A stretch of 64,000 nt of DNA from Mycolicibacter terrae (lineage in GTDB: Bacteria; Actinomycetota; Actinomycetes; Mycobacteriales; Mycobacteriaceae): contig NZ_AP022564.1 of assembly GCF_010727125.1 (NCBI RefSeq), positions 186,001-250,000 of the forward strand, in the 5' to 3' direction. A program made the position numbers and the translations under genes. Positions 44,308-55,713 of this stretch are shown one piece after another. Numbering within the stretch: the first letter of the stretch is position 1; every line of letters starts with the position of its first letter. The notes beneath the pieces were generated by a model. That model had not been told where the DNA came from. It ran no database searches and was given only the letters and a program-made list of their open reading frames with translations.

Positions 44308-45488
44308 GGGATTCGTTGATCGAGCGGGTCCGGGAAAGGCTCGCCTCGGAGTCGTGGGAGTCCCGGGAGCCCACGAGGTTGCGTCCCCAAGTGGTGGCCG
44401 CGGCGATCCGGGCCGAATCCGGCGGGGTGCTCGGCGACACCGAGATGTTGTCGAACCTGCGGGTGCTGCAGACCGAGCTGACCGGCGCCGGGATCCTGGA
44501 ACCGTTGTTGTGCGCGGCGGGCACCACCGATGTGCTGGTCACCGCCCCTGACGCGGTGTGGGTCGACGACGGAGACGGCTTGCGGCGCACGGAGATCCGG
44601 TTCGCCGACGAGGCGGCGGTGCGCCGGCTGGCCCAACGGCTCGCGGTGGCCGCGGGACGCCGGCTCGACGACGCCCAACCGTGGGTCGACGGCCACCTCG
44701 ACGCTATCGGCACCGGTGAGTTCACCGTGCGCCTGCACGCGATACTGCCGCCGGTCGCCGCCGACGGGACCTGTTTGTCGCTGCGGGTTCTGCGGCCGGC
44801 CACCCAGGACATCGCCGCGTTGATCGCCGCCGGTGCGATCGCGCCACCGGCGGCGGCGCTGCTGGCCGACATCATCGATGCTCGGCTGGCGTTTCTGGTC
44901 TCCGGTGGCACCGGCGCCGGGAAGACCACTCTGCTGGCGGCCATGCTGGGCGCAGTGCGGGCCGGGGAGCGTCTGGTCTGCGTCGAGGACGCCCCCGAAT
45001 TGCAGCCCCGCCACCCGCATCTGGTCAGGCTGGTGGCCCGCGCGGCCAACGTCGAGGGCGCCGGCGAGGTGGGCCTGCGCGATCTCGTCCGGCAGGCGCT
45101 CCGGATGCGGCCGGACCGGCTGGTGGTCGGTGAGGTCAGGGGCGCCGAGGTGGTCGACCTACTGGCCGCGCTGAACACCGGGCACGACGGCGGCGCGGGG
45201 ACCGTGCACGCCAACAGTCCGGCCGAGGTTCCGGCCCGACTCGAAGCGCTTGCCGCACTCGGCGGGCTGGACCGCGCCGGGCTGCACAGCCAATTGGCCG
45301 CGGCCGTACAAGTGCTGTTACACGTCGGCCGCGATCTCTGCGGCAGGCGCCGACTCACCGACATCTCGCTGCTGCGCCGCACCGCCTCCGGCGTGGTGCA
45401 CGCCGCGCCGGTGTGGCAGGTCGAGCGGGGGCTGAGCGAGCACGTCACCGAGTTCCGCGCTTTGGTACGTGATCGGAGTCCGGCATGA
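44304..45488 (+). CDS. TadA/CpaF-type secretion ATPase (Rv3659c-like)
   Basis: The 394-residue type II/IV secretion ATPase has an N-terminal linking domain, Walker A SGGTGAGKTTLLAAML, an Asp/Glu box near RLVCVEDAPELQP and the LVVGEVRGAEVVDLL and GTVHANSP motifs. It powers assembly of Flp pili. ATG 44304 overlaps the ssd stop. The gene is coupled to tadB by ATGA. Confidence 0.93.
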   Translation: MRDSLIERVRERLASESWESREPTRLRPQVVAAAIRAESGGVLGDTEMLSNLRVLQTELTGAGILEPLLCAAGTTDVLVTAPDAVWVDDGDGLRRTEIRFADEAAVRRLAQRLAVAAGRRLDDAQPWVDGHLDAIGTGEFTVRLHAILPPVAADGTCLSLRVLRPATQDIAALIAAGAIAPPAAALLADIIDARLAFLVSGGTGAGKTTLLAAMLGAVRAGERLVCVEDAPELQPRHPHLVRLVARAANVEGAGEVGLRDLVRQALRMRPDRLVVGEVRGAEVVDLLAALNTGHDGGAGTVHANSPAEVPARLEALAALGGLDRAGLHSQLAAAVQVLLHVGRDLCGRRRLTDISLLRRTASGVVHAAPVWQVERGLSEHVTEFRALVRDRSPA

Positions 45489-46285
45489 CCGGCCCGGCGG
45501 TCGCGGCGCTGGCGCTGGCCGCGGCGGCGCTGCTCGGCGTCTCCCCGCTCCGCCGGCTGCGGCCGGCGGACCGCACCGGTCACCGGGTCAACCGGTGGGG
45601 TGCCCTCGGCCCGCTGGGAGGGTGCGCCGGGGCGCTGGCCGCGATCATGCTGCCGGCGAGTACTTGCCTGGCCGCGGCGGTGTTGGGTGCCACGGCCGCG
45701 CTGCGCCAGCGCCGTCGTCGCCGGGGCCGGCGTGCCGTGGCGGAGGCACGGGCCCTGGAGACCGCGCTCGATGTTCTGGTCGGTGAATTGCGTATCGGCG
45801 CACACCCGGTGCGGGCCTTCGCCGTTGCCGCCGCCGAAACCGGCCACGGCTCGGTGGCCGCCGGCCTGCGGGGCGTGGTCGCCCGGGCCCGGCTCGGCGC
45901 CGATGTCGCGACCGGTCTGCGTGATGCGGCCAAGTCCTCGGCGCTGCCCTCGCACTGGGAACGCCTCGCGGTCTACTGGGAGCTCGGTGGCGAGCACGGC
46001 CTGGCGGTGGCCACCTTGATGCAGGCCGCTCAACGCGATATCAGCGCCCGGCAACGGTTTTCAGCGCAAGCCGATGCCGGTATGGCGGGTGCGCGGGCCT
46101 CCGCGGCCATCCTGGGCTGCCTGCCGGTGCTCGGAGTGCTGCTGGGTGAATTGATCGGCGCCCGCCCAGTCGAGTTTCTGCTCGACGGGCCGGGCGGGGT
46201 GCTGTCCGTGGTCGGAGTGAGCCTGGTCTGCACCGGCTTGCTGTGGTCGGACCGGATCACCAGCCGTGTGGGCGCCGCCCCGTGA
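45485..46285 (+). CDS. TadB-like inner membrane platform protein (Rv3658c-like)
   Basis: The 266-residue protein is a type II secretion F-domain protein. Two short N-terminal hydrophobic segments and a basic patch (RQRRRRRGRR) are followed by the cytoplasmic helical F domain (LETALDVLVGELRIGAHPVR, RLAVYWELGGEHGLAVATLM). Two C-terminal membrane helices end the protein. It forms the platform that the TadA motor turns. It overlaps both neighbours by four bases. Confidence 0.9.
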   Translation: MTGPAVAALALAAAALLGVSPLRRLRPADRTGHRVNRWGALGPLGGCAGALAAIMLPASTCLAAAVLGATAALRQRRRRRGRRAVAEARALETALDVLVGELRIGAHPVRAFAVAAAETGHGSVAAGLRGVVARARLGADVATGLRDAAKSSALPSHWERLAVYWELGGEHGLAVATLMQAAQRDISARQRFSAQADAGMAGARASAAILGCLPVLGVLLGELIGARPVEFLLDGPGGVLSVVGVSLVCTGLLWSDRITSRVGAAP

Positions 46286-46857
46286 GCACCGCCGCGGTGT
46301 TACTGGCTGCGGCCATGCTGGTAGCCCCGTCGACCGTGCGGGCACGGGCCGGGGTGCCCCGGCCGGAACCCGGGGTGCGTCACCGGGCGGTGCCGGGCAC
46401 CGATGCGCTGGCCCTGGCCGCCGGCCTCGACGTGTTCGCGCTGTGCCTGACCGCGGGAATGCCGGTCTCGGCTGCGGCTGCCGCTACCGCCCGGTCTGCG
46501 CCGCCGCAGCTGGCGGGCGCGCTGCGCCGCGGTGCGGACCTGTTGGCCCTGGGCGCCGACCCGGGTATCGCCTGGTCGGCGCCGAAGGACCGTGCCCTCG
46601 ACCCGTCGGCGATCGCAGTGCTCCGACTGGCCCGGCGGTCGGGTTCCTCCGGCGCGGCGCTGGCGACCGGACTCGCCGAGCTCGCGGCGCACTGCCGCGA
46701 GGAGGCGGCACACGCGGCAACGGCCGCCGCGGAGCGCGCCGGAGTGCTGATCGCCGGGCCGCTCGGGGTGTGCTTTCTGCCGGCTTTCGTCTGCCTGGGC
46801 ATCGTGCCGGTGGTCGCCGGGCTGGCTGGCGACGTGCTGCGGTCGGGGCTGCTGTGA
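46282..46857 (+). CDS. TadC-like inner membrane platform protein (Rv3657c-like)
   Basis: The 191-residue protein has a single F domain (DVFALCLTAGMPVSAAAAAT, LRLARRSGSSGAALATGLAE) and a C-terminal membrane helix pair. It is the second platform subunit next to TadB. GTG 46282 overlaps the tadB stop (GTGA), and the length equals the M. tuberculosis protein. Confidence 0.88.
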   Translation: MSTAAVLLAAAMLVAPSTVRARAGVPRPEPGVRHRAVPGTDALALAAGLDVFALCLTAGMPVSAAAAATARSAPPQLAGALRRGADLLALGADPGIAWSAPKDRALDPSAIAVLRLARRSGSSGAALATGLAELAAHCREEAAHAATAAAERAGVLIAGPLGVCFLPAFVCLGIVPVVAGLAGDVLRSGLL

Positions 46858-46921
46858 CCAGCCGATGCTTCGCGGAAGAGCCGCGAGAACCCACACCGGG
46901 TGATAGATGAAGGAGGTTTCC

Positions 46922-47143
46922 GTGGGAATGCAGGTATCCCAGGCGCGCAACATATTTCGCGTCATCCAGCTCAGGCTGGTATTGCTGGCGTCCGATGAGT
47001 CCGGAATGTCGACGGTCGAATACGCGATCGGCACGATTGCTGCTGCCGCCTTCGGCGCGATCCTCTACACCGTCGTCACCGGCGATTCGATCGTCTCGGC
47101 GCTGAACCGGGTCATCGGGCGTGCGCTGAACACCAAGGTCTGA
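46922..47143 (+). CDS. Flp-type pilin, DUF4244 (Rv3656c-like)
   Basis: The 73-residue prepilin has a leader, the cleavage context DESG/MSTVEYAIG with Glu at +5, and one hydrophobic helix (TIAAAAFGAILYTVVTG). GTG 46922 is used because AAGGAGG is five bases before it; ATG 46928 is possible. No prepilin peptidase lies within the locus, so it must come from elsewhere. It is the expected main subunit of the Tad pilus. Confidence 0.88.
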   Translation: MGMQVSQARNIFRVIQLRLVLLASDESGMSTVEYAIGTIAAAAFGAILYTVVTGDSIVSALNRVIGRALNTKV

Positions 47144-47149
47144 CGGGCG

Positions 47150-47497
47150 TTGACCGGTCATGGCCGGCTTGGCGGCGACACCGGCGCCAGCACCGTCGAG
47201 GCGGCGTTCGCGCTGGCGGCCCTGGTCTCGGTGCTGGTGTTGTGTCTGGCCGGGATCAGCGCGGTGTCCGCGCAGGTCCGCTGCCTCGACGCCGCCCGGG
47301 AGGCCGCCCGGCTGGCTGCGCGCGGCGACACCCCGGCGGCCACGGCCGTGGTGCGGCGGATCGCGCCCGCCGGCGCCGCGATCCAGCTGCGCTCCGACGG
47401 CGCGTTCGTGGTCGCGACGGTCACCGTCCGGCCGGCTCTGCTGCCCGGGCTGGCTATCGCTGCCGAGGCGGTGTCGGCCGCGGAGCCTTCCCGGTGA
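47150..47497 (+). CDS. TadE-like pseudopilin (Rv3655c-like)
   Basis: The 115-residue protein begins with a short leader and TGASTVEAAFALAALVSVLV, the TadE-type hydrophobic helix with Glu at the fifth position. An Arg/Ala-rich extracytoplasmic part follows (LDAAREAARLAARGD). TTG 47150 is the only start that keeps the leader. TadE proteins help initiate pilus assembly. Confidence 0.82.
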   Translation: MTGHGRLGGDTGASTVEAAFALAALVSVLVLCLAGISAVSAQVRCLDAAREAARLAARGDTPAATAVVRRIAPAGAAIQLRSDGAFVVATVTVRPALLPGLAIAAEAVSAAEPSR

Positions 47498-47528
47498 TGC
47501 CGGCGCGGCCACCGTTGCCGCCGCCGCG

Positions 47529-47831
47529 ATGGTCGCGGTGTTGCTGAGCCTCACCGGCGGCGGCGTCCTGCTCGGCGCGGCGGTCATCGCCCGGCACCGG
47601 GCGCAGGCGGCCGCCGACCTTGCCGCCCTGGCCGGTGCGGCCCAAATCCCCGCCGGGCCGGAAATGGCCTGCGCCCAAGCGCAGCGGCTGGCCGCGCGCA
47701 TGGGAGCCGACGAAAGCGACTGTGCGGTAGACGGACTCGACGTGGTGATCACCGTCGCGGTCGCCGTGCCCGGCTGGCGAATCGGTCCGGCCCGAGCGAC
47801 GGCCCGAGCCGGGCCGGCCGGCCCGAGTTGA
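47529..47831 (+). CDS. TadE-like protein of the helicase/secretion neighbourhood (Rv3654c-like)
   Basis: From ATG 47529 the product is 100 residues: one membrane helix (MVAVLLSLTGGGVLLGAAVI), then ARHRAQAAADLAALAGAAQI, typical of TadG/TadE-like pseudopilins. The in-frame codons just upstream encode DAGAATVAAAA, which looks like the missing part of the pilin-type N-terminus. The true start may therefore lie upstream in the tadE gene, but no ATG, GTG or TTG is available there in frame. The alternative is a small coordinate error. Confidence 0.75.
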   Translation: MVAVLLSLTGGGVLLGAAVIARHRAQAAADLAALAGAAQIPAGPEMACAQAQRLAARMGADESDCAVDGLDVVITVAVAVPGWRIGPARATARAGPAGPS

Positions 47832-47839
47832 TGCGACGG

Positions 47840-48871
47840 CTAGGACGCGCCGGCTGGATCCAGTCCGGCGTCGGCCAGATCCCGTGCGGTGGGCAGCCGC
47901 AGCGCGATCAAACCGGCGTAGGTGCCCGCTTCGAGCTCCACCCGGTTCACCGTCACATGCACCGGCTCCCAGCCGCCGTCGGCCTGGCGCAGCCGCAGCA
48001 CCCCGGTGGTCGGACCCTGGGTGAAATCGGTTGTCATCCGGGTGATCAGGGCTTCGTCGTCGGGATGAACCCGTGGCGCGTCCACCGTGCCGCGCCAGTC
48101 GTAGAACGGGCACGGGTCATCCAGCCACTTCAGCAATCGCCAGTCGGCCAGGTCCACCATGGCCCGGTGCACACCGGGCTGGGCCAGCCCGTGCAGGATC
48201 TGCTGCGCCAAAAAATCGGGACGTTGCACGGTGCCGTCGAGTTGCCCGCGCCAGTTCATGCCCCGCGACACCAGGTGGTCACGCCCGCTGATGGGATCGG
48301 ACTCCCAGGCGGTACGCGCCACGAAGCCCACCCGGATGGTCTCGCCGCGGAAATCGGCGATATCCCAACTGCTGCAGATGGTCTGGCCGGGCTCGGCTCG
48401 AATGGCCAACGCCAGCACCTTGTTCTCGTTCGGGCTGAAGTCCCGGCTGGGCATCTCCTCGGCGAAGGCCCGACCGTGGGTGGCCTCCACTTCGGGATCC
48501 TTGCCGCCGTTGGCCAGGGATTCCTTGGTGTCGGTGGCGACCCCCAGCGTCAGGTCCCATTTCAGCGGGCCGGGGGTGGGGCGCTCGGGTGGCTCGACAT
48601 CGGTCGGCCCGCTCCAGACGTGCACGCCGTGCACGCGGCCGTCGGACATCACCACCGGCTCGGTGCGGATCACCCGATCGCGCTTCGGGGTGATGCTGAC
48701 CAGGCTCTGCCCGGTTCGCATCGATTCGGCGATCGCGGTCTGGATCGCGGCCAGGTGCGGGCTACGACGCAGGAACTGGGCGATCGGCACCAGATTCTTC
48801 ACCTGGCGTCCCTGTGCGACGACGGCCGGTTCATCGCCGAGTGTCTCCACCAGCAACCAGTCGTGCGCCAT
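47840..48871 (-). CDS. Conserved mycobacterial protein (Rv3651-like), PAS/GAF-type sensor fold
   Basis: The 343-residue soluble protein begins MAHDWLLVETLGDEPAVVA. It has a central GVHVWSGPTDVEPPERPTPG region and a C-terminal PAS-like part (YDWRGTVDAPRVHPDDEALI). It matches Rv3651 in length and position. No catalytic domain is visible, so it may bind a ligand or partner. It converges on the tad operon with eight bases between. The PE_PGRS genes present here in M. tuberculosis are absent. Confidence 0.82.
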   Translation of the reverse strand: MAHDWLLVETLGDEPAVVAQGRQVKNLVPIAQFLRRSPHLAAIQTAIAESMRTGQSLVSITPKRDRVIRTEPVVMSDGRVHGVHVWSGPTDVEPPERPTPGPLKWDLTLGVATDTKESLANGGKDPEVEATHGRAFAEEMPSRDFSPNENKVLALAIRAEPGQTICSSWDIADFRGETIRVGFVARTAWESDPISGRDHLVSRGMNWRGQLDGTVQRPDFLAQQILHGLAQPGVHRAMVDLADWRLLKWLDDPCPFYDWRGTVDAPRVHPDDEALITRMTTDFTQGPTTGVLRLRQADGGWEPVHVTVNRVELEAGTYAGLIALRLPTARDLADAGLDPAGAS

Positions 48872-49123
48872 AACCTGGGATTTTACGGCCAACGGTTCAT
48901 TACCAGCACCAAAGCAGCCGTTTAACCCGTTTCGCCGGCTGACCACAGGTAGCCTGATTGGTTTTCGAGTTGCGCTGCTCCGTTACAGCCGGTAACTTAC
49001 GGCCGCATCCGGCTTGTTACCGGGTTTGGGAACGGCTCGCTTTTTCGACCGTTCGTCTTGCCGCTCCGTCGGCGCTTGGGCGTGGCGCATCTGCCACGGC
49101 AAGTCCGCGGGGCCAGCGGCTCG

Positions 49124-49157
49124 GGGAGTCGGCCGTTCGGGGGGTCGGCCGACTCCC
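49124..49157. terminator. Hairpin downstream of the helicase gene
   Basis: GGGAGTCGGCC (49124-49134) pairs perfectly with GGCCGACTCCC (49147-49157), with a 12-base loop. It lies 33 bases after the helicase stop on the minus strand. The rest of the 319-base gap (48872-49190) shows no gene that I can support; M. tuberculosis has a PE gene here. Confidence 0.65.
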
Positions 49158-49190
49158 GCAGTCGCCTGCGCCCCTGCCGCCGGCGATCCC

Positions 49191-51572
49191 CTAGCGCAGA
49201 CCGGCACCGTTCAGCTCGCCGAGCACCAAACGCAGTGCCCGCACCGCGCCGTCCTTGTCCAAGGGCTCATTGCCGTTTCCGCACTTGGGTGATTGCACAC
49301 ACGACGGGCAGCCGTGCGGGCATTCGCAGGACTCGATCGCCGCCGCAGTGGCCGCCAACCAGGTGGATGCCGCGCGGAATCCGCGTTCGGCGAACCCGGC
49401 GCCGCCCGGATGGCCGTCGTAGACGAACACGCTGGGCAGCCCGCCGAGTGCGCCGGGCCCCAGCGCGGTCGACAGGCCGCCGATGTCACCGCGATCGCAG
49501 CTGGCCACCAACGGCAGCAGCCCGATCGCCGCGTGCTCGGCGGCGTGCAGCGACCCGGGGATCCGCGGCTCGGCGATACCGCAATCCGCCAGCGCCTCGG
49601 CGGTGACGGTGTAGACCACCGCGGTGGTCGGCAGCGTCGCCGGCGGCAGGTCCAGCTCGATGAAGTCCAGCACCTCGCCGGTGGGCAGTCGGCGCAGGTA
49701 GCCGACAATCTGGCGGGTCACCGTGACCGGCAGCAGGCCGAGGCTGACCGGCCCGCAGAACGCGCGCTCACCGTCACCGGTCACGGAGATGTCGGTGATC
49801 TCCCGTGCGAACGTCGCGTAGCCGGGATCCTCGGCGTGCACGAAGGCGATCTGACGCTCGGTGTCCAGCGAGTCGACCAGGTAACTCTCGCTCTGGTGCA
49901 GATACACCGCCCCGGTGTGCAAGGTGGCCGGCGCCCGGCCGGCGTCGACGCTGCCCAGCAGTCGGCCGGTGTCGGCTTCGAGGATCACCACCTGCCCACC
50001 GGCCGACCCCCGGATGTCCACCGCCGGATGGGGGTCGAGCCCGGGTGCCGGGAAGTACTTCTCGGACCGCCGGCGCAGCAGCCCGTCGTCGACCAGGTCC
50101 TCGGCGACCTGCTCGGCGCCGAGCCGGCGCACCTCGCTGATCGTCAGCGGCAGTTCGGCGGCCGCACACAGCAGCTGAGGCCCCAGCACATAGGGATTGG
50201 CCGGGTCGATCACCACCTGCTCGATCGGTTTGTCCAGCAGCGCCGCGGGATGATGCACCAGGTAGCTGTCCAGCGGGTCGTCCCGGGCGATCAGCACGAT
50301 CAGCGCCGTCTGCCCGCGCCGGCCCGACCGCCCGGCCTGCTGCCAGAACGACGTCACCGTGCCGGGGAAGCCGGCGATCACCACCGCGTCCAGCCCGGCG
50401 ATGTCCACCCCGAGTTCCAGGGCGTTGGTGGTCGCCAGGCCGTACAGTTCGCCGTCGGCCAGCGCGCGTTCCAAGGTGCGGCGGTCCTCGGCCAGATAAC
50501 CAGCCCGGTAGGAGGCGATCTTGTCGACCAGCGCCGGGGCGACCGATTCCAGCCGGGTGCGGGCTGACAGCGCGGTGAGTTCGGCGCCGCGGCGGGACCG
50601 GACGAACGTCAGGGTGCGCGCGCCCTCGGCGATCAGGTCGGCCATCACCCGGGCCGCCTCGGTGCCGGCGGCGCGGCGCACCGGTGCGCCGTTCTCCCCG
50701 GTCAGGTCGGTGCGCAGGGCCGGCTCCCACAACGCCACCGTCCGGGCACCGTGCGGTGACCCGTCCCGGGTGACCTCGGCGACCGGCTGGCCGATCAACG
50801 CCGAGGCGCTGGCGCCCGGTTCGGCGGTGGTGGCACTGGCGAAGATCACCGTCGGCCCCGGCCCCGACGAGTAGCGCGCACACAACCGCAGCATCCGGCG
50901 CAGCACCATCGCGACATGGGACCCGAAGATGCCCCGGTAGTAGTGGCATTCGTCGACGATCACGAAGCGCAGCCCCCGCAGGAAGACCGCCCAGCGGGCA
51001 TGGTTGCGCAGCATCGACAGATGGATCATGTCCGGGTTGGAGAACACCCAGCGCGACCGCTCCCGGGCGAACCGGCGCAGCTCGGCGGGGCTGTCGCCGT
51101 CATAGGCGGTCGGGGCCACCGCCCCGGCCATACCCGCGGCGCCGTCCAGCCGCGGAACCGCCGCGGTCAGGGTGTGCGCGGTGCGCAGCTGGTCATGGCC
51201 CAACGCCTTGGTCGGTGACAGGTACAACGCCCGGGCGCGCGGATCGGCCGCCAGCGCGTGCAGCACCGGAAGCTGGTAGGCCAGTGATTTTCCCGATGCC
51301 GTGCCGGTGCTGATCACCACGTGACGCCCGGCGTGGGCGAGTTCGGCGGCAGCGAGCTGATGCGACCACGGCGCGTCGATGCCGCGCCCGGTGAAAGCGG
51401 CGATGACGTCGGGTTCGGCCCACCGCGGCCAGGCGCCCACCTGCCCCTCCGATGCCGGCAGGTCGGCGACGTGGCGCAGCGGATGTTCGCCTGGTTCGGT
51501 GCCGGCGAGGGCGGCGGCCAGCAATTCACCGCCGAAATTCACCGTCACTGGCCCGCCCCTAATCGCCTGCAT
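49191..51572 (-). CDS. DECH-box superfamily 2 helicase with DUF1998-type tail (Rv3649-like)
   Basis: About 793 residues. Walker A ISTGTASGKSLAYQLPVL, the DECH box FVIVDECHYYRG, and C-terminal RecA motifs QQAGRSGRRGQTALIVL are present. The C-terminus has PHGCPSCVQSPKCGNGNE, the cysteine cluster of the MrfA/YprA (DUF1998) helicases. B. subtilis MrfA acts in mitomycin C repair, so a DNA-repair role is likely. ATG 51572 is used; GTG 51548 behind AGGGGCGGG is also plausible. It is divergent from cspA. Confidence 0.9.
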   Translation of the reverse strand: MQAIRGGPVTVNFGGELLAAALAGTEPGEHPLRHVADLPASEGQVGAWPRWAEPDVIAAFTGRGIDAPWSHQLAAAELAHAGRHVVISTGTASGKSLAYQLPVLHALAADPRARALYLSPTKALGHDQLRTAHTLTAAVPRLDGAAGMAGAVAPTAYDGDSPAELRRFARERSRWVFSNPDMIHLSMLRNHARWAVFLRGLRFVIVDECHYYRGIFGSHVAMVLRRMLRLCARYSSGPGPTVIFASATTAEPGASASALIGQPVAEVTRDGSPHGARTVALWEPALRTDLTGENGAPVRRAAGTEAARVMADLIAEGARTLTFVRSRRGAELTALSARTRLESVAPALVDKIASYRAGYLAEDRRTLERALADGELYGLATTNALELGVDIAGLDAVVIAGFPGTVTSFWQQAGRSGRRGQTALIVLIARDDPLDSYLVHHPAALLDKPIEQVVIDPANPYVLGPQLLCAAAELPLTISEVRRLGAEQVAEDLVDDGLLRRRSEKYFPAPGLDPHPAVDIRGSAGGQVVILEADTGRLLGSVDAGRAPATLHTGAVYLHQSESYLVDSLDTERQIAFVHAEDPGYATFAREITDISVTGDGERAFCGPVSLGLLPVTVTRQIVGYLRRLPTGEVLDFIELDLPPATLPTTAVVYTVTAEALADCGIAEPRIPGSLHAAEHAAIGLLPLVASCDRGDIGGLSTALGPGALGGLPSVFVYDGHPGGAGFAERGFRAASTWLAATAAAIESCECPHGCPSCVQSPKCGNGNEPLDKDGAVRALRLVLGELNGAGLR

Positions 51573-51798
51573 AGAAAGTCCGACGCCGTATTGTTCACCC
51601 TGCCTCAAACCTTCAACCGGTGATTTAGGCACCGCAGTCTGTCCTCGGCGGGCTGAACATGGTTGACTGATGGGCGGTCGTAGCTTCTGTGTTCGTGTCA
51701 AGCCTTCGCAGGATCTGTGGTTGCGGCCGCAGTACCCGCGGGGAAGGGGTCGGTGGAAGCACCGCCCGAACGCCAGGGTACGGCGGCCGGAACAGGCC

Positions 51799-51848
51799 CG
51801 GGGCAGCGAAGGGCGGTGCCCCGAACAACGGTGCAATGCACCGGTGCA
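51799..51848 (+). promoter_or_regulatory. Structured cspA leader
   Basis: CGGGGCA (51799-51805) pairs with TGCCCCG (51817-51823), and the perfect palindrome TGCACCGGTGCA follows at 51837-51848. It ends 24 bases before the cspA start. Long, structured leaders control many cold-shock mRNAs; whether these are RNA structures or protein sites is not decided. Nothing else is evident in the 300 bases between the helicase start and cspA. Confidence 0.4.
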
Positions 51849-51872
51849 AGAAGAGTAAGGAAAGATCGACAA

Positions 51873-52076
51873 ATGCCACAGGGAACTGTGAAGTGGTTCA
51901 ACGCGGAGAAGGGCTTCGGCTTCATCGCGCCTGAAGACGGGTCAGCGGACGTGTTTGTCCACTACACGGAAATCCAAGGGTCCGGCTTTCGCACCCTCGA
52001 GGAAAACCAGCGCGTGGAGTTCGAGGTCGGCCAGAGCCCCAAGGGCCCGCAGGCCACGGGCGTTCGCGCCGTCTAA
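51873..52076 (+). CDS. cspA: Cold-shock protein CspA
   Basis: The 67-residue OB-fold RNA/DNA chaperone has RNP1 (KGFGFI) and RNP2 (DVFVHY). ATG 51873 follows AAGGAAAG. It matches Rv3648c in length and position. A strong terminator closes the transcript at 52092-52139. Confidence 0.97.
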   Translation: MPQGTVKWFNAEKGFGFIAPEDGSADVFVHYTEIQGSGFRTLEENQRVEFEVGQSPKGPQATGVRAV

Positions 52077-52091
52077 GCAACTGGATTCGGC

Positions 52092-52139
52092 ACCCCCCGG
52101 GCAGCTCCCCCCAACGGAGCAGAACCGGGGGGTTTCGTT
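52092..52139 (+). terminator. Intrinsic terminator of cspA
   Basis: ACCCCCCGG (52092-52100) pairs with CCGGGGGGT (52125-52133), with an inner GCTCC/GGAGC pair, followed by TTCGTTT. It begins 15 bases after the cspA stop. Confidence 0.85.
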
Positions 52140-52208
52140 TCGGGTGGGTCGGACCGGTTGGGCCGATCCCGACGCCGCCGAATGCCGGAGCGGCTTACTG
52201 TCGGTGAC

Positions 52209-52820
52209 GTGAGCCAGCTTTCCTTCTTTTCGGCAGAGTCGGTACCGCCCAGCGTCGCCGACCTCACCGGGGTGCTGGCTGGCCCGGGACAGATCGTCGT
52301 GGCGGCCGGCGGCGCGCGACTGTCGGTCGTGGTCGATGCGCAGTGGCGGGCGGTGGCCCTGGCCGAGCTGATCAGCGAGGCCGGTCTGCTGCCCGAGATC
52401 ACCCGCACCGAGGAGGACACCCCGCTGGTGCGGACCGCGGTGGATTCCCGGCTGCGTGTGCTCGCTGATGCCTGGACCCGCGGAGCGGTGAAGACCGTGC
52501 CGCCGCAGTGGCTGCCGGGCCCGCGCGTTCTGCGGGCATGGACGCTGGCGTCCGGCGCCGCGGAGGCCGACCGGTACCTGCTCGGGCTGGACCCGCACGC
52601 ACCGGACACCTTCGCGCCGCTGGCCTCGGCCATGATGCGGGTAGGGATAGCACCCACCTTGATCGGCACCCGCGGCACCAGGCCCGCGTTGCGGATCACC
52701 GGTCGACGCAGGCTCTCGCGGCTGGTGGAAAACGTCGGGGAATCCCCGCCTGATCCCGAGGCGTTGGCCCAGTGGCCGCGTGTCGAGGCGCCGATGCCGG
52801 GCCATCTGCGTCACCTTTGA
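52209..52820 (+). CDS. Conserved mycobacterial protein (Rv3647c-like)
   Basis: The 203-residue protein starts at GTG 52209 (MSQLSFFSAES). It contains VADLTGVLAGPGQIVVAAGG, WLPGPRVLRAWTLASG and a C-terminal basic GRRRLSRLVENVG. No catalytic motif or family is recognised. It lies between cspA and topA on the same strand. The frame is open 17 codons upstream into the cspA terminator region, which argues for the later start. Confidence 0.82.
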   Translation: MSQLSFFSAESVPPSVADLTGVLAGPGQIVVAAGGARLSVVVDAQWRAVALAELISEAGLLPEITRTEEDTPLVRTAVDSRLRVLADAWTRGAVKTVPPQWLPGPRVLRAWTLASGAAEADRYLLGLDPHAPDTFAPLASAMMRVGIAPTLIGTRGTRPALRITGRRRLSRLVENVGESPPDPEALAQWPRVEAPMPGHLRHL

Positions 52821-52934
52821 GACAATTCTGCGCTGTACGCCGGTTTGCGTCGGCATGGCCGTGAGTGCGAGATTGTCAGTTGTCCACCGGCGGCGCGGCC
52901 TGCAGGTGCGGACAGAAGTGGAGCGTAAGCGCAG

Positions 52935-55712
<2,778 letters not shown>

Positions 55713-55713
55713 G

